The notes below the pieces were generated by a model. It did no database searches. It was not told where the DNA came from and saw only the letters and a program-made list of their open reading frames with translations. Below, piece after piece: positions 21,704 to 32,040 of a stretch of DNA of 64,000 nt (the first letter of the stretch is position 1; each line of letters starts with the position of its first letter). Where the stretch lies: positions 4,318,001 through 4,382,000 of the forward strand of contig NC_087119.1 of assembly GCF_963855985.1 (NCBI RefSeq). The letters run 5' to 3'. The position numbers were made by a program, and so were the translations under genes. This DNA is from Ostrinia nubilalis. Taxonomy: Eukaryota; Arthropoda; Insecta; Lepidoptera; Crambidae.

Positions 21704-22195
21704 TGGTTACGCAGATGTACGCAGTTTTATTTTTATTTTTAATTCCCAAATAGTTTTGTCTGCAGGTAGAAAACTGTTTGGTTTCCACATCTCTGTGGTC
21801 ATTCTTGGCGTTTCTGAACGTCAAGCTTTGACACACTTCACCGTAAGAACTTAAACGCAACGCACATCTTCGCAGTCTCGCGAGTGAAAAAACCGCACTT
21901 TTATCTCCCGCAAATCGCATTATAACGCACAACGCATTCGCATCAAACCACCCACGCAGTCAAAGCCCAAATTGCTCGTGACCCGAACCCCCTGCAGGGG
22001 AAGTGAAGCCGATCCATCTTCATCCCGGAGTGTCCCGGTGCCTAGCAGTGGTCGAGCTGACGGAAGGGGACCCGAGATTGGCTCAGAGGTTAGTGGGACC
22101 AACTATTTCTCCTCTGCAGGCAAAATCATTTGGGAAACGTAATTTGGACTTCCGATTAAGATCCCGCCTGGTGTGGCTATTTACACGCCACACCA
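21704..22195 (+). repeat. 3' LTR of the nested BEL/Pao element
   Basis: 492 bp, apparently identical to 12350-12841. It is preceded by the purine-rich AAGGCGGGGAGTA and followed by the GCTTC target duplication. Confidence 0.95.
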
Positions 22196-22689
22196 GCTTC
22201 TCTGAAGGGTATGTTCTTTTCAGGCTCACCGTCTTCCTTCTGCAACTTCACGTGCGGATCGACTGGTACGCTGTTGGGGTTGGCATTATACATATTAAAT
22301 CTGTGCAGCAGTTGGTCTACATATTTAGTCTGATGTATAAATATGCCTTTGTCTGATTTCTCAATTTGCATTCCTACATAGTTACTTGGTTTATCTAATA
22401 TTTTCATTTCAAATATGGTCTGCAAATCATTTGTTATTGTTTTCAGTGTATTTTTATCTTTACAGAACAATAATCCATCGTCTACATACAGACAAAGATA
22501 ACATTTATTATTATTGACTTGAGCAACATATACACATTGATCAGCTGTGCATTGAGTAAAGCCAAACTTTTTTAAAACAGAGTCAAATTTCTTATTCCAG
22601 CAACGTGGAGACTGTTTAAGACCGTACAATGACTTGTTAAGTTTACATACCATCTTTTTATCACAAGACAGACCTTCGGGTGGACTCAT
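22196..22689 (-). pseudogene. pol: Copia polyprotein, reverse transcriptase segment
   Basis: Minus-strand segment between the BEL and the non-coding LTR element. It holds LNKSLYGLKQSPRCW, the catalytic YVDD (LCLYVDDGLLF), the YVGMQIEKSDKGIFIHQ region and ends in PFREA at the BEL insertion. The sequence is free of stops and in frame with both neighbouring Copia pieces. Catalytic residues are intact. Confidence 0.93.
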
Positions 22690-22869
22690 TGTAAATGTGC
22701 ACACTGGCTCACCGTCACACCAAGCGTCTCACTGCGGCACGTCCGTACTCGTCGGCGTCTGCCGTACGACTGACTCGTCCCACTCGCAACGACGTCACGC
22801 GACTGCCTATCACTTGCGTACGTGAGACAGCGCATTGTATCCATCTAGTACGTAGATACAAACACTACA
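22690..22869 (-). repeat. 3' LTR of the non-coding LTR retrotransposon
   Basis: 180 bp, starting TGTAAATGTGCAC and ending AACACTACA on the plus strand, apparently identical to 28328-28507. The polypurine tract is at 22870-22879 (TCCCTTCCTT on the plus strand). Confidence 0.93.
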
Positions 22870-23133
22870 TCCCTTCCTTGTTAATAAATTTTAATGAAAG
22901 TTTTTTGTCAAGTAAATGTAAGGTTAATTATTGTAATAGAAGTATGGAAAAGATCGCTATACCGCGATAACACCGACTGAATTATTGTACTCATACGTCT
23001 CACTCTCTTTTTTTTTTTTTCTTTTAATATCTATTATACATTACTTTAATAAACATCCAATTTCAGTTACGTTCAATTAATGCAAACAAGTTAATTTGAA
23101 TTTAGTAAACAACAAGGCTACCTAACAGATCCG

Positions 23134-24031
23134 GGTTACATCCCATTTAAAGGGTATCAGTTGCCTGAAAAAAAATACATCCAATTTAGTGGATATCATA
23201 GGTACATCCAATTTAATGGACATCATGGTACATCCAATTTAATGGATATCAGGGTACATTCAATGTAATGGATATCAGGGTACGTCCAATTTAATGGATA
23301 TCAAGGGTACATCCAATTGAATGGATATCAGGGTACATCTAATTTAATGGATATCATGGTACGTCCAATTTAATGGATATCAGGGTACGTCCAATTTAAT
23401 GGATATCAGGGTACATCCAAATTCATGAATATCAGAGTACATTTAATTAAATAGATATCAGGAGTACGTCAAATTTAATGAATATCAGGGTACATACAAT
23501 TGAATGGATATCGGAGGTACGTCCAATTTAATTGATATCAGGTGTACATTAAATTTAATGGATATCAGTGTACATCAAATTTAATGGATATCAGTGAAAC
23601 CTACCAAATCTATGTAAGACCACTTATGTACCTGGAATTATGCAAATAATAAAATCTGATTTGATTTGATTAGATTTGATCCAATTGAATGGATAACAGG
23701 GTACATCCAATTTAATGGATATCACGGCTACATCCAATTGAATGGATATCAGGGTACATCCAATTTAATGGATATCAGTGCACATCCAATTTAATGGATA
23801 TCAGGGTACATCCAATTTAATGGATATCACGGGTACATCCAATTGAATGGATATCAGTTGTCTGAAAAAAAAAATACATCCAATTGAATGGATATCAGGG
23901 CACATCCAATTTAATGGACATCAGGGCACATCCAATCCAATGGATATCACGGGTACATCCAATTTAATGGATATCAGGGTACATCCAATTTAATGGATAT
24001 CAGTGTACATCCAATTGAATGGATATCAAGC
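23134..24031. repeat. 26-bp minisatellite, about 30 copies
   Basis: Tandem array of about 30 diverged copies of a 26-27-bp unit, TACATCCAATTTAATGGATA plus TCAGGG. Variants include TTTAA versus TTGAA and CAGGG, CACGGG or CAGTG endings. At about 23596-23685 it is interrupted by a non-array segment ending in TGATTTGAT repeats, which looks like a short retroposon tail. Two copies are followed by the same TTG(C/T)CTGAAAAAAA insert (about 23160 and 23857), suggesting a higher-order duplication. It lies near the 3' end of the non-coding LTR element. Confidence 0.9.
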
Positions 24032-24549
24032 GATGATCTCCTCTCCCGTCGGCGTCAGGAGTGAAAGTCAGTTCGATCCATCCTGCCATGATCACTATGG
24101 CCCTGCGGAAACGCGCCCAACGGTGACGCGCCGATTCGCCTCCAGGCGCCGCGCCCGTATTCCAGCCTAGTGCACGCGCTCACGACCGCCTGCAACACGG
24201 CCATCCCGCGCGACATGCGTCCTCGCATGTTCCCTTGAAAAACCAAGAAGCCAGCCAGTATCCGCTCGGCCAATCTTTCTTCATGAAATATAAAATATGT
24301 ATGCTTTCAGAGCAAGAAAACTAAACTTTTAGTACCTACTACTAGTTACTCTTTCAAATAAAACCCATCTAACTAAATATCTTATGTTACTAACTTGTAA
24401 CCATAGCCTATTTTAAGCTACTTAGCTTTTACGATTCCAATCAACTACTAATAACAATTCCAATTAATTGTAACATTGAAGATCACTGAGATCCACAAAT
24501 CATTGAGCAAAATTACCAAAATTTACTCTAAAATATCAATTAAACAACA
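24032..24549. other. Interior of the non-coding LTR element; GC-rich patch, no gene
   Basis: A GC-rich patch (24032-24275) gives a 72-codon minus-strand open frame (MAERILAGFLVFQ...) with no recognisable domain; it could be a remnant of a coding sequence. The rest is AT-rich. Confidence 0.3.
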
Positions 24550-24817
24550 GTGGCCTAATTCACGTATTTTGACACATCGTCCGACGTCCTAATGAAAACA
24601 GTTCTAAATCGATAGGATCCCAACTCAGCGGTTTGTCATTTGACGTTTAATCACTTGAACCAAATTTCAAAATAGGTAATAGGTGAATACTGCCGAGACT
24701 ACGATTGAATACGCATAAAAACGAAATCAAAACAAAATCGGGCGATTAACACGTGAATACGAAAAGTGACACCAGCGATTGCATGCCGTTGAAGTTTTGT
24801 TACGTGAATACGGCTAC
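24550..24817. mobile_element. Putative MITE, about 270 bp
   Basis: Imperfect terminal inverted repeats: GTGGCCTAATTCACGTA at the left and the complement of GTAGCCGTATTCACGTA at the right (14 of 17 positions agree). ACGTGAATAC words recur inside. I could not settle a target duplication. Confidence 0.5.
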
Positions 24818-24879
24818 AGGCTCGGGAACCTAAGTCAACCAGTCAAACAGTCAATGGCTTTATGATCCTTGCTAAACAC

Positions 24880-25281
24880 AGCAAGATCCGACTGCACCAC
24901 CCAGAAGTATCTCACCTCAGAACACCCCCCCCTCTCGCTCGCAGCCTGGCTGGCCTCCCATCAGACAGCGCAGATATCCTCGTTCACTTTGTATGCTTCA
25001 TTCGACTCTCTCCAATCCCGACTCTCCATCTTATTTAAAAGATAAATTTCAGTACCTCCACTCCACCCACAACAGAAATCTTCGCTCTAGTCAGACTCTT
25101 CAGCCTTGCCACCCCTCATCACAGCACCGGCCCCATGTCCAACTCCTTCCCAGTCTCCGCTGTACCGCCCTACTCTTTCTACACGACCCGTGGCTGACTG
25201 GCAGAGAAGGCCATCCGGCACTAAGTCCGCCACAGTGCATTGTTAGTTTGTGTGCTGAAGCCTAAATAAATAAATAAATAT
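24880..25281 (+). mobile_element. 3' fragment of a non-LTR retrotransposon
   Basis: Fragmented coding text (PHHSTGPMSNSFPVSAVRLY-like in one frame) resembles the reverse transcriptase C-terminus of Jockey/CR1-group elements. It ends in AAATAAATAAATAAATAT at about 25264-25281, a typical simple-repeat tail. It starts with AGCAAGATCCGACT, a word repeated at about 25388. Truncated and dead. Confidence 0.4.
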
Positions 25282-25790
25282 CGCACTACCGAATTCCAAC
25301 TGGCTACTCAGGGCAAACACCACCCTCTACCAGAACACAGCCACAACATTCTAGTACAGTCTCCCCTCTTAAGACCTTACTACTCAGCAAGATCCGACTA
25401 AACCACCCAGGAGTACCGTACTATTGCACCACACTATCCGCAGATACCACAGGCAAACACCTATCTCCACCGAGCTACGCCACGGCATCCTGGTACAGTC
25501 TCCAACCCAACGAATTGAGAACATCCAATCCAACTATTCTTCACTTACAATTACAAAGATACTGGGCCCTCAGGCATCTTCCTATCACGGTCATGTTGCA
25601 CACTCAATACACGCTTGTTATTAGGAATCCCAAACACAAACTACGTTCTCCAAATCGCCTGCCAAGCGCGAAGACTTATGACAAAACCCTGCACCAAAGT
25701 GGAAGAGGCCGCTGGTCTATACCAGCAGCAGACCTCAAAGGTCTGTTGATGATGATGATAAGAGGATATAAATTATTGAATCGTTTAATG
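25282..25790 (+). mobile_element. Second non-LTR-like fragment ending in GATGATGATGAT
   Basis: Shares AGCAAGATCCGACT.AACCACCC with the preceding fragment. It ends in CCAGCAGCAGACCTC..GTTGATGATGATGAT at about 25722-25762, a 3' tail style I associate with insect non-LTR elements. A 92-codon frame (25515-25793) runs through it without a known domain. Confidence 0.35.
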
Positions 25791-25799
25791 TAAATCCGC

Positions 25800-28312
25800 A
25801 GGTGCTCTTTACGCTCATTATTCTAGCGCTTAAGCAATGTTTATAGCTAATGTTTTATCAGTTTATTTCTAGTATAAATCATTTAATTGATAATTAGCAT
25901 ATTCATCAGTAAATGAATTGTAATTCTTAACGAAAATAACGTTCTTCTTAAACCAGAAACCGTGAGGGACTTCAAAGATTTAAAACTATCATATTTTAGT
26001 TGTGTGTAATCTTGTAGTTGTATTGTAATTTACTAACGTAGATTCTAAGAACTTTGTTACTAATACTTTTATGGCCCATGCTTGAAATAAATAACTTTTA
26101 CTTTAGTTATTCAAGGGTATTTGAAACTTTATCGATGAATCTCAAAATTATGCCTGATTACGGGATTCAATTCAAGCCCACTTAAGAAAATATTACTGTG
26201 CGCAAAACATTATCTTTTCTTAAATATTTCAAACCCAAAAGAAATGTACAAGTACCAAAATATCAAGTAGTATCTTCCTGCCTATATACAATTAAGTGCT
26301 GTTGAAGCATTGTTTAATAAATAAAATTAAATATGTTGTAAACCATTTTCACCCATGAAATAAAACATTTCATTTTTCATTTTCACTTTTTATTCCCAAT
26401 TCAACATTAAACAAATTATATGCAAGATAAGTAAACATTTTATTCTTTAGGTACTCATCAGATTTTAGAGCGCTGACAACTAAAACTGTTGCATTTATTT
26501 TCACTCCACTAATACTTTTCCTTTTTTTTTTTCATAGTAAGTATTCCCATTGAATTACATTTAAAGAACATTGAATAATTAATTAAACTAATTTAATTTA
26601 CATTTAACATTTACAGTAAACATTATACCGCTTTATCCAATTTAATGAAAACACTCTTTTTTAAACACATACAATTTTACGACTTGCTCAAATTGCCTAA
26701 GGTGGTACATGTCATACACACCAGCCTGTCGGGTGACTAATCCAACTACGAGCCACTTACACATCGGGCAACTCGTCCTTATAAGTGTTCTACGGCTAGC
26801 GTTGTTCCATCAAATATTCTTAACACAATGCCGGTGACCCCATACTAAATTACACGGTCATTAATTCAATGAATTAATTAAACAACGATAAAGGTGGTCA
26901 ATATACGCACATATCATTGCTAAAAATGTGTTAAGTATGATTTTTGTCAGATTAAAATTGCCCTATGTTTGTATTGCCCTATGGCACCAGATGTCTTTTG
27001 TAAACTATGTTTTGAGTAGTTAAATATACTGCCGCTATCGTAAAATGCCTCCAAAAACAAATCGTTTTCTATTAAATGCCCAAAAGAAAAAAAAAACGAA
27101 TAATATTGGTAAAAAAAATCCAAGGAACCCTGGCGGAACCGCCACCAACAAGCCCGGACCAAACTCAGAATCTGTCACTATGGATATCCTCAGGGGAAGC
27201 ATCCATCTAGCAGACAACGTCCTCTGGCTAAACGCATGTTCTACCCTGCTGGGACCGCGCTCTTGTAGAAAGATCTTAGATTCGATTGCTTACCTTGAAT
27301 ATTCAAAACGATTACAAATTACCATCTGTTCCATCCGATCGATTTTCATTGTTTTATTTGCAGCACAATAAGAGCAATGAATGCTATATGAAATGGTGAC
27401 AATCCACTAGTAGGCCTTCAAAGAAGCGCTTCATGCACTCCACCCGTGAAGTCACGGTGAGAGCCAGTGACAACAACACTTATTTCTGTGTCCAAATGAC
27501 GATAACATTTCTGAGGTAACCAGATCAGTCATGCGGCTTAGACTAGATTTATGTGAAAACAAGACTGGCGAGCCAGACTCCACCATCATTGTTTAAATTA
27601 CTACTTAAGAACTATAAAAGGACTCCCTTTTCACCAATTCTTCCACCTGGACCAATTGCTGGATCCACTTTTAATTGTGCAATATAATACTACAAATATA
27701 CCGCCGCAGAACGTTATTCGATTCTTTCTTTTTATAAATACCGAATGCTGGGACGCCGTCGACATTAACAGCGTTTAACTTCATGTGAGTAAGTAGGTAT
27801 GTCTATTCTCATACATAAAGTACTAAGTTATACGTTAAAAATCTAGACAAACTGAGTGGGTGGAAGTAGTTTATGTTATAAACAACATTAAAATTCGTAG
27901 ATACGCTTTACCATAGGTCTGATTACTTTTCTTTTTATTTATTTTTATTTTATTTTGTTTTGGCCGATTTCTGCTGAATACTTATTTATTTCTAATATCG
28001 CTACTTATTATCACCAATCACTTTATTGCTATTTTCAAGCTGATAATAAGTATGTATTTCTAATAAAATCTGATTTTATAATGATAAAAAAAACCAAAAT
28101 GTTTTCGCCTGCTAACTTGACTATTCTCATACAACAAAATAATTATGCGCTTTCCAAAGCAGAATAATCGTTATTTTATCCATAACTCGATGAAATCAGA
28201 CACATTACTGAACTTTAATTATTATGGCAGGTTTGTTACAAATTAATTATTATTTCAAAATATGTATTTTACTGACCTTTTATTTTCCTTATTTTTCAAA
28301 AAATGTGTATTT
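25800..28312. other. Interior of the non-coding LTR element, AT-rich, no supported gene
   Basis: Contains one 108-codon plus-strand frame (27045-27371), basic at its N-terminus (MPPKTNRFLLNAQKKKKTNN), matching nothing I recognise and antisense to the element. A TATA-like CTATAAAAGG lies at about 27614. No gag, protease, polymerase or integrase motif was found on either strand. Confidence 0.45.
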
Positions 28313-28325
28313 ATCCTCGTCGCCA
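28313..28325 (-). promoter_or_regulatory. Primer-binding site, tRNA-Ser(GCT) type
   Basis: The plus strand reads ATCCTCGTCGCCA two bases inside the LTR. This equals the 3' end of a tRNA-Ser(GCT) that begins GACGAGG, so on the element's own strand it is the complementary 13-nt primer site used by many insect Gypsy-type elements. Confidence 0.8.
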
Positions 28326-28327
28326 CT

Positions 28328-28507
28328 TGTAAATGTGCACACTGGCTCACCGTCACACCAAGCGTCTCACTGCGGCACGTCCGTACTCGTCGGCGTCTGC
28401 CGTACGACTGACTCGTCCCACTCGCAACGACGTCACGCGACTGCCTATCACTTGCGTACGTGAGACAGCGCATTGTATCCATCTAGTACGTAGATACAAA
28501 CACTACA
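28328..28507 (-). repeat. 5' LTR of the non-coding LTR retrotransposon
   Basis: 180 bp, apparently identical to 22690-22869, followed by the second CTCAT of the target duplication. It interrupts the Copia reverse transcriptase after the ELEETIFM block. Confidence 0.93.
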
Positions 28508-29889
28508 CTCATGAATATGGTTTCTTCTAGCTCACCATACAGGAAGGCAGTCTTCACATCAAGCTGGATGATTTCAAGATTGTCTTGAGCAGCCACTGAC
28601 AACAATAAACGGATTGAGTCGTACCTCACGGTAGGAGCAAAAGTTTCTTTGTAATCAATCCCAGGGGTTTGTGAAAATCCTTTTGCACAAAGTCTTGCCT
28701 TGAAACGTGGACCAGTTGGTTCATCTTTTAGTCTGAACACCCATTTGCATCCAACAACTTTTGCATTTGGTTCCTTCTCTACCAATGTCCATGTTTCATT
28801 TTTCTGGTGTGCGTCTAACTCTTCATTTATAGCTTTTATCCAATTTTCTTTTTCTGTTGAACTAATAGCTTCTTTGTATGTTTCAGGAATGTATGCTGTA
28901 GAATCGACTGGAGTCTCTTCGTGTCTAGACAAGTAAGTATTTTCCTCTTCATCTTCCAGATTGTGTACCTTTCGTGTGTTTTTGTTTCTAGGTCTCAATG
29001 TTATATTTCTGGTCTCCGGGGAACTGATACTTGTGTCTGGTAAGTACTCACTTTCTGAAGTAGACCTGTTCTCTGTTACTGTATCATACGAGTTTTCTGA
29101 ATCTGTATCATCTGTATCACATTCTTCTGTTTCAGGTGTCACTGTTGACAGCTCTACAGGAACAAAGTCTCTTTTCACACTGGATTCTATAAATACAGCA
29201 TCCCTGCTTTTAATTACTCTTCTAGTATTAGGTATTATGAATCTGTAACCTTTTGTGTGTTCACAATATCCGATGAAAATCATCTTGTGTGCCTTTGGAT
29301 CAAATTTCTTTCGTTTTTCTTTGGGTAAGTGCACCATAGCTTCACAGCCGAAAATCCTCATGTGATTGACTGTTGGCTTCAGACCGGACCACATCTCTTC
29401 TGGAGTTTTGAATGATAGGGACTTAGTTGGAGAACGATTTATGACGTAAGCTGCAGTATGTATGGCATCAGCCCAGTACATTTTTGGCAAATTAGCGTTC
29501 AGCAGCATACATCTTGCCCTTTCGACTAATGTCCGGTTCATTCGTTCTGCAGTTCCGTTTTGTTCCGGTGTGTAGGGTGTGGTTGTCTGGTGAATGATGC
29601 CAGCACTTTTCAGAAACTCTGAGAAATTTCCATTTACATATTCCAGGCCGTTGTCTGTGCGAAGAGTTTTTATACGAGCATCTAACTGGTTCTCAACTTC
29701 ATTCTTGAACTCTTTGAACTTTTCAATGGCATCAGACTTGTTTCGGAGAAAGTAAACGTAGATTTTCTTCGAATAGTCATCAAGGAATGTGATGAAGTAT
29801 TTGGCACCACCAAGTGATTGTGTTTCCATAGGCCCGCAAATATCAGAGTGGACCAGCTCAAGAACCTTTGTAGCTTTGGAGCCCTCATG
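28508..29889 (-). pseudogene. pol: Copia polyprotein, integrase core and start of reverse transcriptase
   Basis: Begins just after an in-frame TAA. The integrase core has FLDDYSKKIYVYF, RTDNGLEYVN and PYTPEQNGTAERMNR, giving the D,D,E triad. A Ser/Thr/Asp/Glu-rich linker precedes the reverse transcriptase start (NETWTLVEKEP, CKWVFRLK, FKARLCAKGFSQTPGIDY, LDVKTAFLYGELEETIFM). The frame is open to the insertion of the non-coding LTR element and continues exactly at 22684. Confidence 0.93.
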
Positions 29890-31197
29890 TTAAAAAGATA
29901 GTCGTGTCTGTTTACCTTCTTTGCAAGTTAAACATGTCACCTTCTCTGGTTTTACTGAGAGAACTACATCTTCAGTGTTGGATGTCATCTTCTTTAAACT
30001 GTAGAAGTTTAGGTGCCCCATCCGTTGATGCCATAAGTAACTATCATGTTCTTCAACATCTGACATGCATGCATAGCCTTTTGGCATATTCAGCCGGTAC
30101 ATGTTGTTGACGAGACTTGCTGTGGCAACAATTTGGTTCTTGCTGTTTAAAATAGTGCAGCCAGTACTGTTGAATTTCACTTGGCCACCACTTTTGAATA
30201 TCTGGCTCACGGACAACAAATTGGTTGCCAGATCTGGGACATACAGTACATTGGTAAACAGTACTTTGTTTTCTTGTCCTTTATGATTGTAGACATCTAA
30301 GCTCACTTGTCCTGCACATGTTACAGTTAACATCTTATTATCTGCAGCTCTTATATTCTGAACACCGGGAACCGTTTGAGTCAGAAACAAGTTCTTGTGT
30401 TTTGTCATGTGAGCGGACGCACCGGAATCCACATACCATGCATCACCATAGTCTCTGGATGATGCCATGAACACAGCAGCATATGAAGACTTCGTAGAGT
30501 TCGTAGACTTCTGTGCATTTGGTTTGGATTTGCACTCGGGACTCTTGTGTCCATACTTGTTACATGTGTAACATCTAGGTCCCTTAGACTCTTTCTTGTG
30601 AAACTTCTTAAAATTTTTGTTCACAGCAAATGCTTCAGTATTACTTTCGGATTGCCTTACATCTTGTAATAACTTTGCTTTTATAGCATCGGAAGTTATC
30701 TTCATGCCGGAGCTTTCGATAGCTATGATCATAGGCTGATAAGACTGAGGAAGACCGGAGAGCAGCAGTGTTCCGAGCCACTCATCATCCACCTTGAAGC
30801 CTATGTTCCGGAGCTTATGAGCTGTTGATATTATTTTGCTCACGTACTCTTCTACGCTTTGACATGCACTGAGTGAGGTGTTACACAGATCACGCAGTAA
30901 GCCGACTCGACGTGTTAGCCCAGAGTCATCGAAGACAGAAGACAGTTTGTCCCACACTTCTTTTGCAGTACTCGCTTCTTGAATGTGCACGTAGTTAATG
31001 GGGTCAACCAGAAGAATGATCTTTGTTTTAGCTTTTGTATCACGTTTTCTGTCCACAACTGCCGCTGAGTCAAAATTTTCGACGCAGTCCCATAGCTCTT
31101 CATGTTGCAGGTAAGTTTGGACTGCAAACCGCCAGGTTGCATAGTTTTCACGGCCAGTTAACTTTTCAATTAATGCCAGTGAATTATTTCCTGCCAT
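29890..31197 (-). pseudogene. gag-pol: Copia Gag-protease-integrase finger, ended by a premature stop
   Basis: 435 codons from the ATG at 31195-31197 (MAGNNSLALIEKLTGRENYA). Gag_pre/UBN2-type Gag is followed by a CCHC knuckle (CYTCNKYGHKSPEC), an aspartic protease (WYVDSGASAHMT, active-site DSGA present) and the integrase HHCC finger (LWHQRMGHLNFYSL..CLTCKEGKQ). A TAA at 29890-29892 ends it, and the next ORF continues in the same frame with conserved sequence on both sides. It is therefore a single nonsense change, not a frameshift, and the only lesion in the Copia coding region besides the insertions. Confidence 0.93.
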
Positions 31198-31339
31198 TTT
31201 CGAGATTTTGCTCAGTTTGAAGACGAAAATTTGAAAAACAAAAGATACCCGCCGTGTTGTAGATTGTCACATTCACTTTGTAATGTTCGCTTTATGTATT
31301 TCCACAAAAGTTTTTACACTGCTTCACTTTTAGGGCTTA

Positions 31340-31353
31340 CTGGGCCCATAACC
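31340..31353 (-). promoter_or_regulatory. Copia primer-binding site, internal tRNA-iMet type
   Basis: The plus strand CTGGGCCCATAACC sits against the 5' LTR. This is the anticodon stem-loop of initiator tRNA-Met, not its 3' end. Drosophila copia uses such a tRNA-iMet half molecule as primer, and this element has the same arrangement. Confidence 0.9.
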
Positions 31354-31537
31354 TGATAAATTAAAGTCTTTATCGAGGAAATAAATGTGAATTTATTAAC
31401 ACCAAACAATTACATGTACGGATCGTAGATCAGAGAGTAGAAAGGTGACAGAGCTGTCATAGACAAAATAAAAAATAAAAATACGGTCAAGCGTGAGCCG
31501 CATGTAAAAGGCGCTAAATTTAAAAAAAGGTTTAACA
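31354..31537 (-). repeat. 5' LTR of the Copia element
   Basis: 184 bp. The only difference I see from 9741-9924 is one T/A change in the AAATTTTAAAAAAGG stretch. It is followed by the TAAAG target duplication at 31538-31542. Confidence 0.95.
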
Positions 31538-31542
31538 TAAAG

Positions 31543-32040
31543 TTTATTAAAAATGGTAACATAAGTCAACCTATAAAGATTGCGGACAAAATTATTAGCG
31601 TGATTAATACTTGCGCCTTTGATTCGGTAATGTTTCTTTCATGTGTAGGGTATACTGAGAATGAAATATTCGAAGTTTAATACTGCCTGATGGCCATGAT
31701 GATAATCTAATTTCAAAGTAGGTATATAAAATGCTTGATTGATACCCAAGACGTAAGTACAAATCCTTACACTCTGCGAACCGAAATAGTTTCACAATAT
31801 TGTGGAGACGGAGTGACTGAAAATGAAAACCTTGTCTTTTAATTTCCAGTGTAGGTAACGTTACTACCATAAGTACCATATTATTTTTTTTCTTTTTTTT
31901 TTCTTTTCTATTTCCTCAATAAATAAATAATTTATAAATAAATGTGTACCGTAAAGTCGTATGACTTTGGCCCTAAATTGGTTAAAGTTTAAAATTCGCG
32001 CCACACCTCTCCTACTGTCTGTTTCGAAAAAGTACGCGTA
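31543..32040. other. AT-rich DNA right of the Copia, no gene seen
   Basis: Short open frames on the minus strand (31604-31879, 31864-32061) have no motifs. A T-rich run lies at about 31883-31910. Confidence 0.5.

Larger units (their letters stand above)
12350..22195 (+). mobile_element. BEL/Pao retrotransposon, non-autonomous, split by an errantivirus
   Basis: Two 492-bp LTRs that look identical (12350-12841 and 21704-22195) are flanked by GCTTC (12345-12349 and 22196-22200). The element lies on the plus strand, opposite to its Copia host. After the LTR comes a 344-bp AT-rich leader, then Gag-Pol from 13186. Without the errantivirus it would be about 5.4 kb, short for a BEL because nearly all of the integrase is missing. 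TGGTCCTTTAGC starting 8 bp after the LTR is a possible primer-binding site but matches tRNA-Tyr poorly. AAGGCGGGGAGTA before the 3' LTR is a good polypurine tract. Confidence 0.95.
22690..28507 (-). mobile_element. Non-coding (LARD-like) LTR retrotransposon, 5.8 kb
   Basis: Two 180-bp LTRs that look identical (22690-22869 and 28328-28507) are flanked by CTCAT (22685-22689 and 28508-28512). A primer-binding site matching tRNA-Ser(GCT) lies 2 bp inside 28328, and a polypurine tract (AAGGAAGGGA) abuts the other LTR, so the element reads on the minus strand. The 5.46-kb interior has no gag or pol that I can find on either strand. It holds a 26-bp minisatellite, a MITE, old non-LTR tails and AT-rich DNA. 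It has the reverse-transcription signals needed to move with another element's enzymes. Gypsy-type by primer and duplication size. Confidence 0.9.
9741..31537 (-). mobile_element. Ty1/Copia retrotransposon split by three later insertions
   Basis: Two 184-bp LTRs (9741-9924 and 31354-31537) differ by one visible base and are flanked by the 5-bp direct repeat TAAAG (9736-9740 and 31538-31542). The element reads on the minus strand. Three insertions lie inside: 10715-12316, 12350-22195 and 22690-28507. Without them and one copy of each target duplication the element is about 4.5 kb, a normal Copia length. Its coding region is then one frame of 1,284 codons, interrupted by a single in-frame stop. 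The near-identical LTRs make the host element young, so the three insertions and the errantivirus inside one of them are younger still. Confidence 0.95.

Noticed and set aside
23134..24031. CRISPR-like regular array
   Set aside because: The units abut directly with no unique spacers and no cas genes, and the context is an insect genome; it is a minisatellite.
27045..27371. 108-codon basic frame inside the non-coding LTR element as a possible gag
   Set aside because: It is antisense to the element and has no zinc knuckle or capsid motif.
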